Assembly: GCF_009900765.1 (NCBI RefSeq)
Contig: NZ_JAAABL010000010.1
Location: forward strand, 22,173-86,172
Length of the DNA stretch: 64,000 nt
From: Rhodovarius lipocyclicus
Lineage (GTDB): Bacteria > Pseudomonadota > Alphaproteobacteria > Acetobacterales > Acetobacteraceae
Direction of reading: 5' to 3'
The notes below the pieces were generated by a model. It was not told where the DNA came from. It searched no databases and saw only the letters and a program-made list of their open reading frames with translations. Positions 17,728 to 26,676 of the stretch are shown here, piece after piece; positions within the stretch are counted from its first letter, which is position 1; every line of letters starts with the position of its first letter. Position numbers and translations under genes: made by a program.

Positions 17728-19386
17728 ATGAACGAGACTTTCGCAGAAGCCTGGAAGGCGGTGGAAACCGCCGGCCGCACCCCTCGTGCCGATGGCAGCG
17801 CCCCTGCCAGCATCCGCCCGCTGTTCGCGGCGGACCCGAAGCGGTTCGAGCGGTTCTCCTTCGGCGCTGACAACCTGCTGCTGGATATCAGCAAGACCTC
17901 CATCGACGACAACGCGATGGCGGCCCTGCTGAACCTGGCCCGGGCGGCGAAGATGGAGGAATGGCGCGCCGCCATGGCCGAGGGCGGGATGGTCAACGGC
18001 ACCGAGCGGCGCCGGGCCCTGCACATGGCGCTGCGCGCGCCCTCCGGCGCCACCACCGGCGCGGGCGGGGCGGCGGTCGCGGCCGAGATCCAGGCCACCT
18101 TCGCGCGCATGCACGCCTTCACCCAGGCCGTGCATGGCGGCGCCATCCGCGGCGCCACCGGTGAGCGCTTCACCCATGTGCTGAACATCGGCATCGGCGG
18201 CAGCGATCTGGGCCCCGTCATGGCCACCCGCGCGCTGATCAACCCGGCCTCGCCCATGGTGGCCCTGCATCTGGGCAATGTGGACGGCCATGGCTGGCGC
18301 GCCCTGCTGGCCACCATGGACCCGAAGCGCACGCTGGTGCTCGTCTCCTCCAAGACCTTCACCACCCAGGAGACCATGGCCAATGCCCGGCTGGTGAAGG
18401 GCTGGCTGGCGGAAACCCTGGGCGAGGCGGGGGCGGCCAGCCACATGGCGGCGCTGTCCAACAACCTGGGCGCCTGCGCCGAATTCGGCATCCCGTCCGA
18501 GCGCGTCTTCCCCTTCGGCGACTATGTGGGCGGGCGGTTTTCCATGTGGTCGGCGATCGGCCTCTCCCTGGCGCTGGCGCTGGGCTGGGATGCCTTCGGC
18601 CGCATGCTGGCCGGCGCGCGCGCCATGGACCTGCACTTCCTGAAGGCGCCGCTGGAGAAGAACCTGCCGGTGCTGCTGGCGCTGGTGGAGGTGTGGCACG
18701 TGAACGCGCTGGGTTATTCCCGCCGCGCCGTGCTGCCCTATGACGAGCGCCTGCGCCGCCTGCCCGCGCACCTCCAGCAGCTGGAGATGGAGAGCCTGGG
18801 CAAGCGCGTGACCATGGACGGCGAACCGGTGGGCCGCGCCACCGGCCCGGTGGTGTTCGGTGAGCCCGGGACCTCCGCCCAGCACAGCTTCATGCAGCTG
18901 GTGCACCAGGGCACCGAGCCCGTGCCGGTGGATTTCATCCTGATCGCGCGGCCGGACCACCCCTGGGCGGAAAACCACCGCATCCTGCTGGCCAACGGGC
19001 TGGCCCAGGCGGAGGGCCTGCTCTCCGGCAAGGACGAGGCCACGGTGCGGGCGGAGATGGAAAAGGCCGGCGCCGACCCCGCCACCATCGAACGCCTGCT
19101 GCCGCACCGCATCTTCCCCGGCGACCGGCCCAGCACCAGCATCCTGCTGCCGCGGCTGGACCCGTTCTCCTTCGGGCAGCTCATCGCGCTGTACGAGCAC
19201 AAGGTGGCCGCGCTGGGCGCGCTGTGGAACATCAACCCCTTCGACCAGTGGGGCGTGGAACTGGGCAAGCAGCTGGCGGGGCCGCTGCTGAAGGAACTGG
19301 AAACCGGCGTGCCGGCGGCCGGCAAGCATGACTGCAGCACCGAAGGGCTGCTGCGGGAATTGCTGCGGCTGCGCGACGAAGGGTGA
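17728..19386 (+). CDS. pgi: Glucose-6-phosphate isomerase
   Basis: A 552-residue phosphoglucose isomerase interconverting glucose 6-phosphate and fructose 6-phosphate. Visible family motifs are LNIGIGGSDLGPVMA (phosphate loop), VSSKTFTTQETM, GGRFSMWSAIG, the signature GEPGTSAQHSFMQLVHQGT, and a C-terminal KHDCSTEGLL. Length is as expected. The chosen ATG 17728 follows the M16 partner gene by 10 bases; a TTG upstream at 17707 would overlap that gene. Followed by a long repeat-rich gap (19387-19695). Confidence 0.95.
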   Translation: MNETFAEAWKAVETAGRTPRADGSAPASIRPLFAADPKRFERFSFGADNLLLDISKTSIDDNAMAALLNLARAAKMEEWRAAMAEGGMVNGTERRRALHMALRAPSGATTGAGGAAVAAEIQATFARMHAFTQAVHGGAIRGATGERFTHVLNIGIGGSDLGPVMATRALINPASPMVALHLGNVDGHGWRALLATMDPKRTLVLVSSKTFTTQETMANARLVKGWLAETLGEAGAASHMAALSNNLGACAEFGIPSERVFPFGDYVGGRFSMWSAIGLSLALALGWDAFGRMLAGARAMDLHFLKAPLEKNLPVLLALVEVWHVNALGYSRRAVLPYDERLRRLPAHLQQLEMESLGKRVTMDGEPVGRATGPVVFGEPGTSAQHSFMQLVHQGTEPVPVDFILIARPDHPWAENHRILLANGLAQAEGLLSGKDEATVRAEMEKAGADPATIERLLPHRIFPGDRPSTSILLPRLDPFSFGQLIALYEHKVAALGALWNINPFDQWGVELGKQLAGPLLKELETGVPAAGKHDCSTEGLLRELLRLRDEG

Positions 19387-19390
19387 GGCG

Positions 19391-19590
19391 CTGAACGAGG
19401 GGGCGCCGCCCCCTCGCGCTCCCCCGGCAGGAGCCGAAAGGCCCCTGCACCCCAACCGTTTGGCGCTGACCTTGCCAGCGTATTTCCCATTGATTTTTAT
19501 CATGAAAATGGCGCCCTACCTGCCAGGGTAAGGCGCCAATCCATGGGCTCAAAGGGTTGCTACAACCCTTTGCGGGGATGCCCAAAAGGG
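19391..19590 (+). repeat. Intergenic mosaic repeat, copy A
   Basis: The 309-base gap after pgi holds no gene. It contains GAGGGGGCGCCGCCCCCTC palindromes, an AT-rich core (19483-19516) identical over 34 bases to copy B at 63743-63776, then a hairpin with TGGCGCC and GGCGCCA arms around TACCTGCCAGGGTA, then ATGGGCTCAAAGGG and a further stem on CCCTTTG. The same order is found in copies at 48236-48518 and 63656-63870. It looks like a dispersed non-coding repeat family, possibly RNA- or terminator-forming. Confidence 0.75.
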
Positions 19591-19635
19591 AAAAGGAGAG
19601 GCAGCGCCCCTTGCCGCTTCCTTGGGGGCTTGCGC

Positions 19636-19680
19636 TCATTTCGATACAATATAACATCACCCGATACGAAACATTATATC
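19636..19680 (+). promoter_or_regulatory. AT-rich leader upstream of the TonB receptor
   Basis: A sharply AT-rich stretch in a GC-rich window, with two CGATAC direct repeats and an inverted CGATA...TATCG pair, directly before the receptor's ribosome site. It probably holds the promoter and an operator. It is not a recognisable Fur box by eye. Confidence 0.4.
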
Positions 19681-19695
19681 GTACCGGAGCCCGCC

Positions 19696-21783
19696 TTGCC
19701 ACGCCGCCTTGCCTTGCTCGCCAGCACTGCCCTGATCGCCGCAGCCCCCGCCTGGGCACAGGACGACACCACCGCCCTGCCTGAGCTGGTGGTGGAGGCC
19801 CAGCGTGCCGCCGCCGCGCGGGAGCAGATCTCCCCCCGCCTGGGCGCCACCGTCACCACCATCGACCGCGACCAAATCCAGGCCCTGCCCACCGGCCCCG
19901 GCGCCAGCTTCACGGAGCTGCTGTACCAGGTGCCCGGCGCCGTGCGGGACAGTTTCGGCGAACTGCACCTGCGCGGTGAGCATCGGGGCCTGCAATACCG
20001 GCTGAACGGCATCACCCTGCCCGAGGGCATCCAGGGCTTCGGGTCCTTCCTCGATGCGCGGGCGGTGCGCGATGTCTCGGTGCTGCGGGGCGCGCTGCCG
20101 GCACAGTTCGGATACCGCACCGGCGGCGTGATCGACGTGAACCTGCGCTCCGGCGCCATGGAGCCGGGGGGGCAGGTGGGCGTCTATGGCGGCTCCCGCG
20201 GGTTGCTCACCACCTCGATGGATTACGGGCTGACGGCGGGCGGCTATGACCTGTTCGCCAGCGGCACCTTCCTGCGCACCGACCAGGGGATCGAACCGCC
20301 GACCGCCTCGCGCTCGCCACTGCACAATGGCAGCGAGCAGGCGCGGGGGCTGGTCTCCCTCTCCCGCGCGCTGGACGACAACACGCGGCTGTCCTTCATC
20401 GCCGGGCTGTCGCGCAACGCGTTCCAGATTCCGAACATCGCCGGGCGCAGCCCGGATTTCGCGGCCTATGGCCTGACCAGCTACGACAGCCGCAACCTGC
20501 GGGCCAGCCAGCTGGAGACCAACGGCTTCGGCGTGCTGGCCCTGCAGCACAGCCAGGGGCAGATCGACGGGCAGATCGCGCTGTTCACCCGCTATTCCCG
20601 CACCCATTACCGGCCGGATCAGATCGGGGACCTGATGTACACCGGCGTCGCCTCCAACGTGACACGGGAGAGCATGGCGGGCGGCCTGCAGGGCGACGGC
20701 GCCTGGCGGCTGCACCCGGACCACACGCTGCGCGTGGGCTTTTCGGTGATGGCGGACCGAACCCGGGCCAGCAACCGCTCCACCGTGCTGCCGCTGGACA
20801 GCGACGGGGAGGCGATCGACAGCCCCTTCTCCATCACCGACCGTGGTTCACGGCTCGGCTGGCTCTATGGCGCTTATATCCAGGATGAGTGGCGCCTGAC
20901 TGAGCGGCTGACGCTGAACGCCGGGCTGCGCTTCGATTACCTGGACAGCTACAGCCGCACCGGCCAGGTCAGCCCGCGCATCAACCTGGTGTGGCAGGCG
21001 CTGGAGAACACCCGCGTCACCCTGGGCTATGCCCGCTACTTCACCCCGCCCGCGCAGGAGCTGATCACCCCCAGCGGCCTCGCGCTGTTCGCGGGCACCA
21101 CCGGGGCGCCGCAGAATTATGTCTCGGGCACGGTCCGGCCGGAGCGCAGCCACTATTTCAACCTGGGCATCGACCAGCGGCTGAACGAGAATCTCTCGGT
21201 GGGGTTCGGGGCCTATTACAAGAATGTGCGGGACCTGCTGGACCTGGGGCAGTTCGGCAATGCGCTGGTCTACACGCCGTTCAACTATGACCGCGCCCAG
21301 GTCTATGGGGTGGAGTTCACGGCCAATTGGCGCAGCCGCTTCTTCGATGCCTTCGCCAACCTGGCGCTGGCGCGGGCCATGGCGCGGGGCATCCGCAGCG
21401 GCCAGTTCAATTTCGAGGCCGATGAGCTGGCCTATATCGAGAACAAGTATGTGCGCGTCGATCACGACCAGCTGGTGACGGCCAGCGCCGGCGTGGTGGC
21501 CCGCCCGTGGGAGGGTGGGCGCGTGGCCGCGACCATGCTGGCCGGTTCAGGCCTGCGGCGCGGCTTCGCCAACACCGAGCGCATGGACCCCTATGCCACG
21601 GTGAACTTCAGCGTGGCGCATGAATTCCGGGGCCCGGATGGCGGGCGCTGGACGGTGCGCGGGGATATCCTGAACCTGTTCGACGCGCGGGCGCAGCTGC
21701 GCGACGGGTCGGGCATCGGGGTGGGGGCGCCGCAATTCCTGCCCCGGCGCGGCTTCTATGCCGGGCTGTCCAGGGCATTCTGA
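19696..21783 (+). CDS. TonB-dependent outer-membrane receptor
   Basis: A 695-residue receptor. A signal peptide (LPRRLALLASTALIAAAPAWAQ) is followed by a plug domain with LPELVVEAQR near its start (TonB-box-like region) and VSVLRGALPAQFGYRTGGVIDV, and then a 22-strand-type barrel ending in an aromatic residue (LSRAF). Substrate is unknown; there is no transporter for its cargo next door. The start is TTG 19696, with GGAG 19686-19689 six bases upstream; a longer extension runs back into the repeat and lacks a signal. An AT-rich leader lies at 19636-19680. Confidence 0.8.
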   Translation: MPRRLALLASTALIAAAPAWAQDDTTALPELVVEAQRAAAAREQISPRLGATVTTIDRDQIQALPTGPGASFTELLYQVPGAVRDSFGELHLRGEHRGLQYRLNGITLPEGIQGFGSFLDARAVRDVSVLRGALPAQFGYRTGGVIDVNLRSGAMEPGGQVGVYGGSRGLLTTSMDYGLTAGGYDLFASGTFLRTDQGIEPPTASRSPLHNGSEQARGLVSLSRALDDNTRLSFIAGLSRNAFQIPNIAGRSPDFAAYGLTSYDSRNLRASQLETNGFGVLALQHSQGQIDGQIALFTRYSRTHYRPDQIGDLMYTGVASNVTRESMAGGLQGDGAWRLHPDHTLRVGFSVMADRTRASNRSTVLPLDSDGEAIDSPFSITDRGSRLGWLYGAYIQDEWRLTERLTLNAGLRFDYLDSYSRTGQVSPRINLVWQALENTRVTLGYARYFTPPAQELITPSGLALFAGTTGAPQNYVSGTVRPERSHYFNLGIDQRLNENLSVGFGAYYKNVRDLLDLGQFGNALVYTPFNYDRAQVYGVEFTANWRSRFFDAFANLALARAMARGIRSGQFNFEADELAYIENKYVRVDHDQLVTASAGVVARPWEGGRVAATMLAGSGLRRGFANTERMDPYATVNFSVAHEFRGPDGGRWTVRGDILNLFDARAQLRDGSGIGVGAPQFLPRRGFYAGLSRAF

Positions 21784-21785
21784 CT

Positions 21786-22013
21786 TCAGTGCTGGGTGCG
21801 GCGCTGCGCCAGCCGCAGATCCATCTGCAGGCTGGCGATCCGGGCCTCGGCCAGGAGGTGGCGCCCGCGCTGGCTGAGGGCGCCGTCCCGGGAGAACAGC
21901 ATGTCGTGCGCGGCATAGAACATCTCCGCGACGGCCTCGGCCATTTCCCGCTCTCGCGTCACCGGGACCGGTGGCGCGGAGGGCACGGCGATCTTCAACT
22001 TCCTGACTGCCAT
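21786..22013 (-). CDS. Hypothetical 75-residue protein
   Basis: A small charged, probably helical protein starting MAVRKLKIAVPSAPPVPVTR and containing EMAEAVAEMFYAAHDMLFSR and HLLAEARIASLQMDLRLAQR. No signal or membrane segment. I do not recognise the family. It lies convergent to the TonB receptor with 2 bases between stops, and downstream of the TPR regulator-like gene on the same strand, 161 bases away. The start ATG 22013 precedes a basic N-terminus; the upstream in-frame extension to 22178 is low-complexity. Confidence 0.4.
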   Translation of the reverse strand: MAVRKLKIAVPSAPPVPVTREREMAEAVAEMFYAAHDMLFSRDGALSQRGRHLLAEARIASLQMDLRLAQRRTQH

Positions 22014-22174
22014 AGTCTTCACATCCTGCGCCAATCGCCCTGGGCGGCGTATCGCCCCGGTCAGGCCCCACGACAGGCCACTGCGAGCCTCACAAGGCGC
22101 AATTCGGCGCCAGTCATATAATTCGGAAGTATCCTGCCCGGGCGTTACCGTTACCGGGGGCGTGGCGCGGTGCC

Positions 22175-23998
22175 TCAAAATTGCGGTTCGTTCAGGCAGG
22201 GACTGGCGGCTGGCTGCCCGTTGACCAGCCGCACGGGCTCCCCAAGCCGATCCTGCAGCATGTAATGTGACAATGTCTCCACCACCTCGGCGGACTGGAA
22301 ACGGCGGCGCAGGATGCTGGCCGGGTCGGTCAGCCAGGCGGGGTCGCGCTGGCCCAGCGCCGCCCGCCAGCGTGCCGCCCCGGCCTCATCGCCCTGCAGC
22401 CGGGCGGCGATCAGCCGCGCCACCAGGTTCAGCACGAAGCCGGAATCGGTCAGCCGCTCCGCCCGCTCCACCGCGCCGGCCTTGTTGTCCGACAGCAGTT
22501 CGGCCAGGAACAGGAAGAAGTTCATCCAGGCCGGGCGGGCGGTGGCGAAGCGGCAGGCTTCCGCCAGCAGCCCCCGTGCCTCCGGCACGATGCCGTATCC
22601 CAGCAGGCGAGAGGCAAGGTCGGCCGCGATGTCGGGGTCATAGGGGTTCAGCTGCCGGGCCCGGCGCAGGGCGGCCAGGGCCATGTCCACCTCGCCGCGG
22701 ATATAGTGCACCGCGCCCAGCGCCTGGCGCACCCGGGCATCGAAGGGCGCGGCATCCACCGCCTGGCGCACCAGGGCATAGGCCTCATCCAGCAGCGCGC
22801 GGCCGCCGGGCCGGCCCCCGGCCTCCGGCGGAGGGGCCAGGCGGTATTCCTCCAGCCGGGTCAGCCCCAGCGCGGCCATATAGGAGGGCTGGCCCGGATC
22901 ATGTTCCAGCGTGCGGCGCAGGCAGGCCTCGATCCGCGGCAGGGCGGAGGGCTCATACCCCCGCCAGTAGTCGAACAGCCAGAGCAGGCAGGAAAAGCCC
23001 AGCGCCTCCCGCAGGTTGCCCAGCCGGGCGCGCTCCCGCGTCAGGATCAGCCCATAGGGCTGGCCCAGCGAGGTGATGATGAAGTGCGCGGCCGCCTCTC
23101 CGCGCTGGCCCAGCGCGGTACTGGCGTCGAAGATGGTCAGCACCACGCCGGTCCGCGCCTCGGTCAGTTCCAGGCGCAAGGCGCCGCCGGCCATCATCCG
23201 GCCCGAGAGGCGGTAGCCCGCGCCATGCCCCCCGCCCTGGCCATCGCGCACCTGCAATTCGCTGAACCGGGCGAGGCCCGTGCGCAGCGCCTCGGTGAAG
23301 GCGGCGGCGCCGGGGGCCTGGGCGGTCTCCTCCACCTCCAGCGGCTGCACTACCAGCACGGGGGGCACGTCCGGCGGGTTGACCGCCTTGGGGGGCATCA
23401 GCCGTTCCGTCTGGCGCACCAGCGTGGTGCCGGCGTCCCGGAAATCCAGGCTGCGGGTGGCCGGGGCACGGAAGGCGACGGTCAGCCCCACCCCCAGCAC
23501 CACGCCCAGCGCCAGCCCGCTGCCGATCACCGCCGGGTGGCGGCGGAACCACCAGCTTTCCGGTGAGGGTGGGGATGGGGGTGGGGGTGGCGGCACGGGC
23601 GGCGGCGGCGCGGCGGGTTCGGGGGGCGGCACTTCCTCGGGGAATTGCAGCCGGGGGGCATAGGCACCGGGTTCCAGCACGATGCGCGCGGCATCCCCCT
23701 GCCCTTCGGCGGCGTAGTAATCCTCCAGCAGGCGCCGCAGGCGGCGCATGGCCACCCGCGCCGCGGGGTCAGAGGCGGCGTCGAAATCGGCGGGCTTGCC
23801 CAGCGCCTCCACGGCGACGGTATAGCCCTTCAGCCTGTCCGCCTCCCCCGCCAGCACGCGTTCCACCAGATAGCGCAGCAAGGTGCGGGCCTGGCGGGAG
23901 GCACGGAAACTGGCCGAGGCCTCGATCCGTGCCAGAACCTCCAGGAACTCCGCAGCCAGGCCATCCGGGGGGGCGTCAGGGCCCAGTTGTCCGGTCAT
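22175..23998 (-). CDS. Transmembrane protein with DNA-binding-like domain and TPRs
   Basis: A 607-residue protein in three parts. The N-terminal 115 residues (FRASRQARTLLRYLVERVLAG, then a Lys/Arg-rich helix VAMRRLRRLLEDYYA at 82-96) resemble the winged-helix-like domains found before TPRs in signalling proteins. A proline-rich linker (about 124-146) leads to one membrane helix (about 155-176). The C-terminal 430 residues carry a sensor-like segment and TPR-like helices (for example LDEAYALVRQAVDAAPFDARVRQALGAVHYIRGEVDMALAALRRARQLNPYDPD). The layout is like CadC: cytoplasmic DNA-binding part, periplasmic sensor. Role as regulator is inferred. The start ATG 23998 excludes a low-complexity extension. 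Confidence 0.55.
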   Translation of the reverse strand: MTGQLGPDAPPDGLAAEFLEVLARIEASASFRASRQARTLLRYLVERVLAGEADRLKGYTVAVEALGKPADFDAASDPAARVAMRRLRRLLEDYYAAEGQGDAARIVLEPGAYAPRLQFPEEVPPPEPAAPPPPVPPPPPPSPPSPESWWFRRHPAVIGSGLALGVVLGVGLTVAFRAPATRSLDFRDAGTTLVRQTERLMPPKAVNPPDVPPVLVVQPLEVEETAQAPGAAAFTEALRTGLARFSELQVRDGQGGGHGAGYRLSGRMMAGGALRLELTEARTGVVLTIFDASTALGQRGEAAAHFIITSLGQPYGLILTRERARLGNLREALGFSCLLWLFDYWRGYEPSALPRIEACLRRTLEHDPGQPSYMAALGLTRLEEYRLAPPPEAGGRPGGRALLDEAYALVRQAVDAAPFDARVRQALGAVHYIRGEVDMALAALRRARQLNPYDPDIAADLASRLLGYGIVPEARGLLAEACRFATARPAWMNFFLFLAELLSDNKAGAVERAERLTDSGFVLNLVARLIAARLQGDEAGAARWRAALGQRDPAWLTDPASILRRRFQSAEVVETLSHYMLQDRLGEPVRLVNGQPAASPCLNEPQF

Positions 23999-24146
23999 GC
24001 GCCTGATGATGCCCCGCGCCTGGGGGGATTCCAAGAATGGATGCCACTTCCGCGTGTATCGCGCCGCTGGGCGGCCCGGCCGGGGCCTTGCGCCCGCCGG
24101 CAGCCCTGCCAAGCTGGCCGCCACACCACCATGCGGAGATATGGGG

Positions 24147-24995
24147 ATGAAACTGCTGCGCTATGGCCCGCCAGGGCTGGAAAAGCCCGGCCTGCTCGAC
24201 GCCACCGGCACGATCCGCGACCTTTCCGGCCATGTGCCGGACCTGGCGGGCAGTGTGCTGTCCCCCCGGGGGCTGGCGCGGCTGGCCGCGATCGACCCCG
24301 CCAGCCTGCCCGCCGTGGCGGGGAAGCCGCGGCTCGGCCCACCCGTTTCGGGTATGAAACAGTTGCTCTGCATCGGGCTGAACTACGCCGACCACGCCGC
24401 CGAGGCCGGCATGCCCATCCCCCAGGAACCCATCCTGTTCCTGAAGGCCAATGGCGCGCTGTGCGGCCCGGATGACGACGTGATCATCCCCCGGGACAGC
24501 CGCAAGACCGACTGGGAGGTGGAGCTGTGCATCATCATCGGCACCCAGGCGCGCTGCGTCAGCGAGGCCGAGGCGCTGGACCATGTCGCGGGCTATGCCG
24601 TGGGCAATGACGTGTCGGAGCGCGAGTGGCAGCTGGAGCGCGGCGGCACTTGGGACAAGGGCAAGGGCTGCGACACCTTCGGCCCCGTCGGCCCCTGGCT
24701 GGTCACGAAGGACGAGGTGCCGGACCCGCAGAACCTGTCCATGTTCCTGGATGTGGACGGCAAGCGCATGCAGGCCGGCAGCACCGCCACCATGATCTTC
24801 GGCGTGACGCAGATCGTCAGCTACGTCAGCCGCTTCATCACCCTGCACCCGGGCGACATCATCTTCACCGGCACGCCGCCCGGGGTGGGAATGGGCCAGA
24901 AGCCGGAGCCGGTGTTCCTGAAGCCCGGCCAGACCATGCGGCTGGGCATCCAGGGGTTGGGGGAGCAGACGCAGCGCACGGTGGCCGCGGGCTGA
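24147..24995 (+). CDS. Fumarylacetoacetate hydrolase-family enzyme
   Basis: A 282-residue FAH-fold protein, with an N-terminal short domain and the metal-binding catalytic domain. IGLNYADHAAEAGMPIPQEP begins the core; the metal acids lie around DWEVELCIIIG and VGNDVSERE; GDIIFTGTPPGVG is the C-terminal signature. Such enzymes are ureidoglycolate lyases, 2-hydroxyhepta-dienedioate isomerases, or acylpyruvate or ketodeoxy-sugar hydrolases; the substrate is not clear. ATG 24147 has GGAG at 24135-24138 upstream. Its TGA and the stop of the convergent dehalogenase gene together form TGATCA. Confidence 0.85.
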   Translation: MKLLRYGPPGLEKPGLLDATGTIRDLSGHVPDLAGSVLSPRGLARLAAIDPASLPAVAGKPRLGPPVSGMKQLLCIGLNYADHAAEAGMPIPQEPILFLKANGALCGPDDDVIIPRDSRKTDWEVELCIIIGTQARCVSEAEALDHVAGYAVGNDVSEREWQLERGGTWDKGKGCDTFGPVGPWLVTKDEVPDPQNLSMFLDVDGKRMQAGSTATMIFGVTQIVSYVSRFITLHPGDIIFTGTPPGVGMGQKPEPVFLKPGQTMRLGIQGLGEQTQRTVAAG

Positions 24996-25703
24996 TCAGG
25001 CGCCGAGCTGCGCCGCCAGATCCAGGAAATCCGTGGCGACCCAATCCCACGGATCCTCCGCCACCAGGTCGATCGTCTGCCCCGGCCCATGCTCCGTGGG
25101 CCGCGCCACGAAGGCCGTGGCCAGCCCCGCCTTGCGCGCCGCCCGCAGGTCTCCGTTATGCGCCGCCACCAGGCACAGCTCATGCGGGGCGATGTCCAGG
25201 ATCTCCGCCGTGTTCAGATAGGCGCGCGGGTCGGGCTTGTAGGCCCGGGCGGGCTCGGCGCCCAGCACCGCGTCCCAGGGCAGGCCGGCGCGCTTGGCCA
25301 TGTCCGCCAGCAGCCGGATATTGCCGTTGGACAGCGGCGCGATGAAAAATTTGCGCTTCAGCCGGTACAGGCCCAGCAGCACGTCGGGCCAGGGGTCCAG
25401 CGCGTGCCAGGCCAGGTTCAGCGCGTCCAGGTCGGCCGCAGCCGCCGCGATGCCGGCCTCCTTCAGCACCAGTTCCAGGTTTTCCCGGTGCAGCACGTCC
25501 AGCCGGGTGAATTCACGCCGGCCGCTGCGCACTTCCTCCATGGCGGGCTGGTATTGCTTGCGCCAGGCATCGGCCAGCGCGAAGGGGTCCAGCTCCGGCC
25601 GGCCATGGGCCACCAGAAAGGGCTTCAACGCGCGGGCCACGCCCGACCGCCAATCCACCACCGTGCCGAACACGTCGAAGACCAATGCCTTCACCTGGGT
25701 CAT
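24996..25703 (-). CDS. Type II (S)-2-haloacid dehalogenase-like HAD protein
   Basis: A 235-residue HAD-superfamily hydrolase. The nucleophile is D10 in LVFDVFGTVVDW. Other motifs are SNGN near residue 126 (motif II Ser), Lys in ARAYKPDPRAY (motif III), and AHNGDLRAARKAGL (motif IV). The type II haloacid dehalogenase group shares this VFDxFGTxxDW start. It removes halide from 2-haloacids or may act on other small substrates. It ends exactly one base after the convergent FAH-family gene. It is not obviously in an operon. Confidence 0.85.
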   Translation of the reverse strand: MTQVKALVFDVFGTVVDWRSGVARALKPFLVAHGRPELDPFALADAWRKQYQPAMEEVRSGRREFTRLDVLHRENLELVLKEAGIAAAAADLDALNLAWHALDPWPDVLLGLYRLKRKFFIAPLSNGNIRLLADMAKRAGLPWDAVLGAEPARAYKPDPRAYLNTAEILDIAPHELCLVAAHNGDLRAARKAGLATAFVARPTEHGPGQTIDLVAEDPWDWVATDFLDLAAQLGA

Positions 25704-25788
25704 GCCACCGTTTCCTTATAGGTTGGGTGGCATCCCAGCATGGGACGGGCCCGGTGGGGAGAGGGCCAGAGGGGAGTGAGTGCCCCCC

Positions 25789-26664
25789 TTACTTGTCCAG
25801 CACCGCCCAGCGCTTGTCGAACTCCCACACTTCCGGGAAGCCCATCAGCTCGCAGATGCGCCCGAAGCCGTAGCTTTCCTGCGCCGGCAGCCCGTTGCTG
25901 TCGCCCATCGCCTTCAGGTGGCTGAAGGCGCGCTCATAGGCCGCGGCCGCCGCCAGGAAGCCCACCGCCGGGAAGATGGCGATGCCATAGCCGATTTCCT
26001 TCAGGCGTTCCGCCGGCAGGATGGGCGTGCGGCCGCCCTCGACATTGTTGGCCAGCAGCGGCTTGGTGGTGATGGAGCGGCCGATCTCCACCATCTCCGC
26101 CTCGCTTTCCGGGCTTTCGATGAAGACGATATCGGCACCCGCATCGCCATACATGCGGCCACGGCGGATCGCTTCCTCCAGCCCCAGGCTGGTGCGGGCA
26201 TCGGTGCGGGCCACGATCAGGAAGTTCGGGTCGCGCCGCGCCTCGGCCGCCACCTTGATCTTCAGCACCATCTCCTCGGCGGGGATGACCCGGCGGCCGG
26301 GGGTGTGGCCGCACTTCTTCGGCACTTCCTGGTCCTCCAGCTGAATGCCGGAGACCCCGCCCGCCTCATACCCCATCACCGTGTGGCGCACGTTCAGCAG
26401 CCCGCCATAGCCCGTATCGGCATCCGCGATCACGGGGGTCTTGGAGAGCTGCGCGAAGCGGCTGACCCGCTGCACCATGTCGGTGTAGGTGGCGATGCCG
26501 GCATCCGGCAGGCCGAGATGCGAGGCCACCGTGCCGAAACCCGTGACATACAGGCAGTCGAAGCCCATGCCGTCCGCCACCTTGGCGGAGATGCCGTCAT
26601 AGATACCCGGCGCGACGATGAACTTCTTGGCGTCGAAAGCGGCCTTGAGGGAGGGGTTCGCCAT
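25789..26664 (-). CDS. Isocitrate lyase/PEP mutase-family enzyme
   Basis: A 291-residue TIM-barrel lyase. The metal-binding DADTGYG is at 81-87, and the catalytic loop KKCGHTPGR (Cys118) is the signature of the 2-methylisocitrate lyase / oxaloacetate decarboxylase-like group. It probably cleaves or decarboxylates a small 2-oxo or 2-methyl acid; the substrate is not fixed. Preceded by AGGAG and 12 bases after the Bug receptor gene on the same strand, so it is likely in one operon with it. Confidence 0.85.
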   Translation of the reverse strand: MANPSLKAAFDAKKFIVAPGIYDGISAKVADGMGFDCLYVTGFGTVASHLGLPDAGIATYTDMVQRVSRFAQLSKTPVIADADTGYGGLLNVRHTVMGYEAGGVSGIQLEDQEVPKKCGHTPGRRVIPAEEMVLKIKVAAEARRDPNFLIVARTDARTSLGLEEAIRRGRMYGDAGADIVFIESPESEAEMVEIGRSITTKPLLANNVEGGRTPILPAERLKEIGYGIAIFPAVGFLAAAAAYERAFSHLKAMGDSNGLPAQESYGFGRICELMGFPEVWEFDKRWAVLDK

Positions 26665-26676
26665 GCTGTGCTGCTC

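Noticed and set aside
19391..19590. CRISPR array
   Set aside because: The repeats are palindromic and modular with no regular spacer pattern; no cas genes in the window.
19543..19695. ATG-start extension of the TonB receptor
   Set aside because: It would place about 50 residues of repeat-derived sequence before the signal peptide; TTG 19696 has a good ribosome site and starts at the signal.
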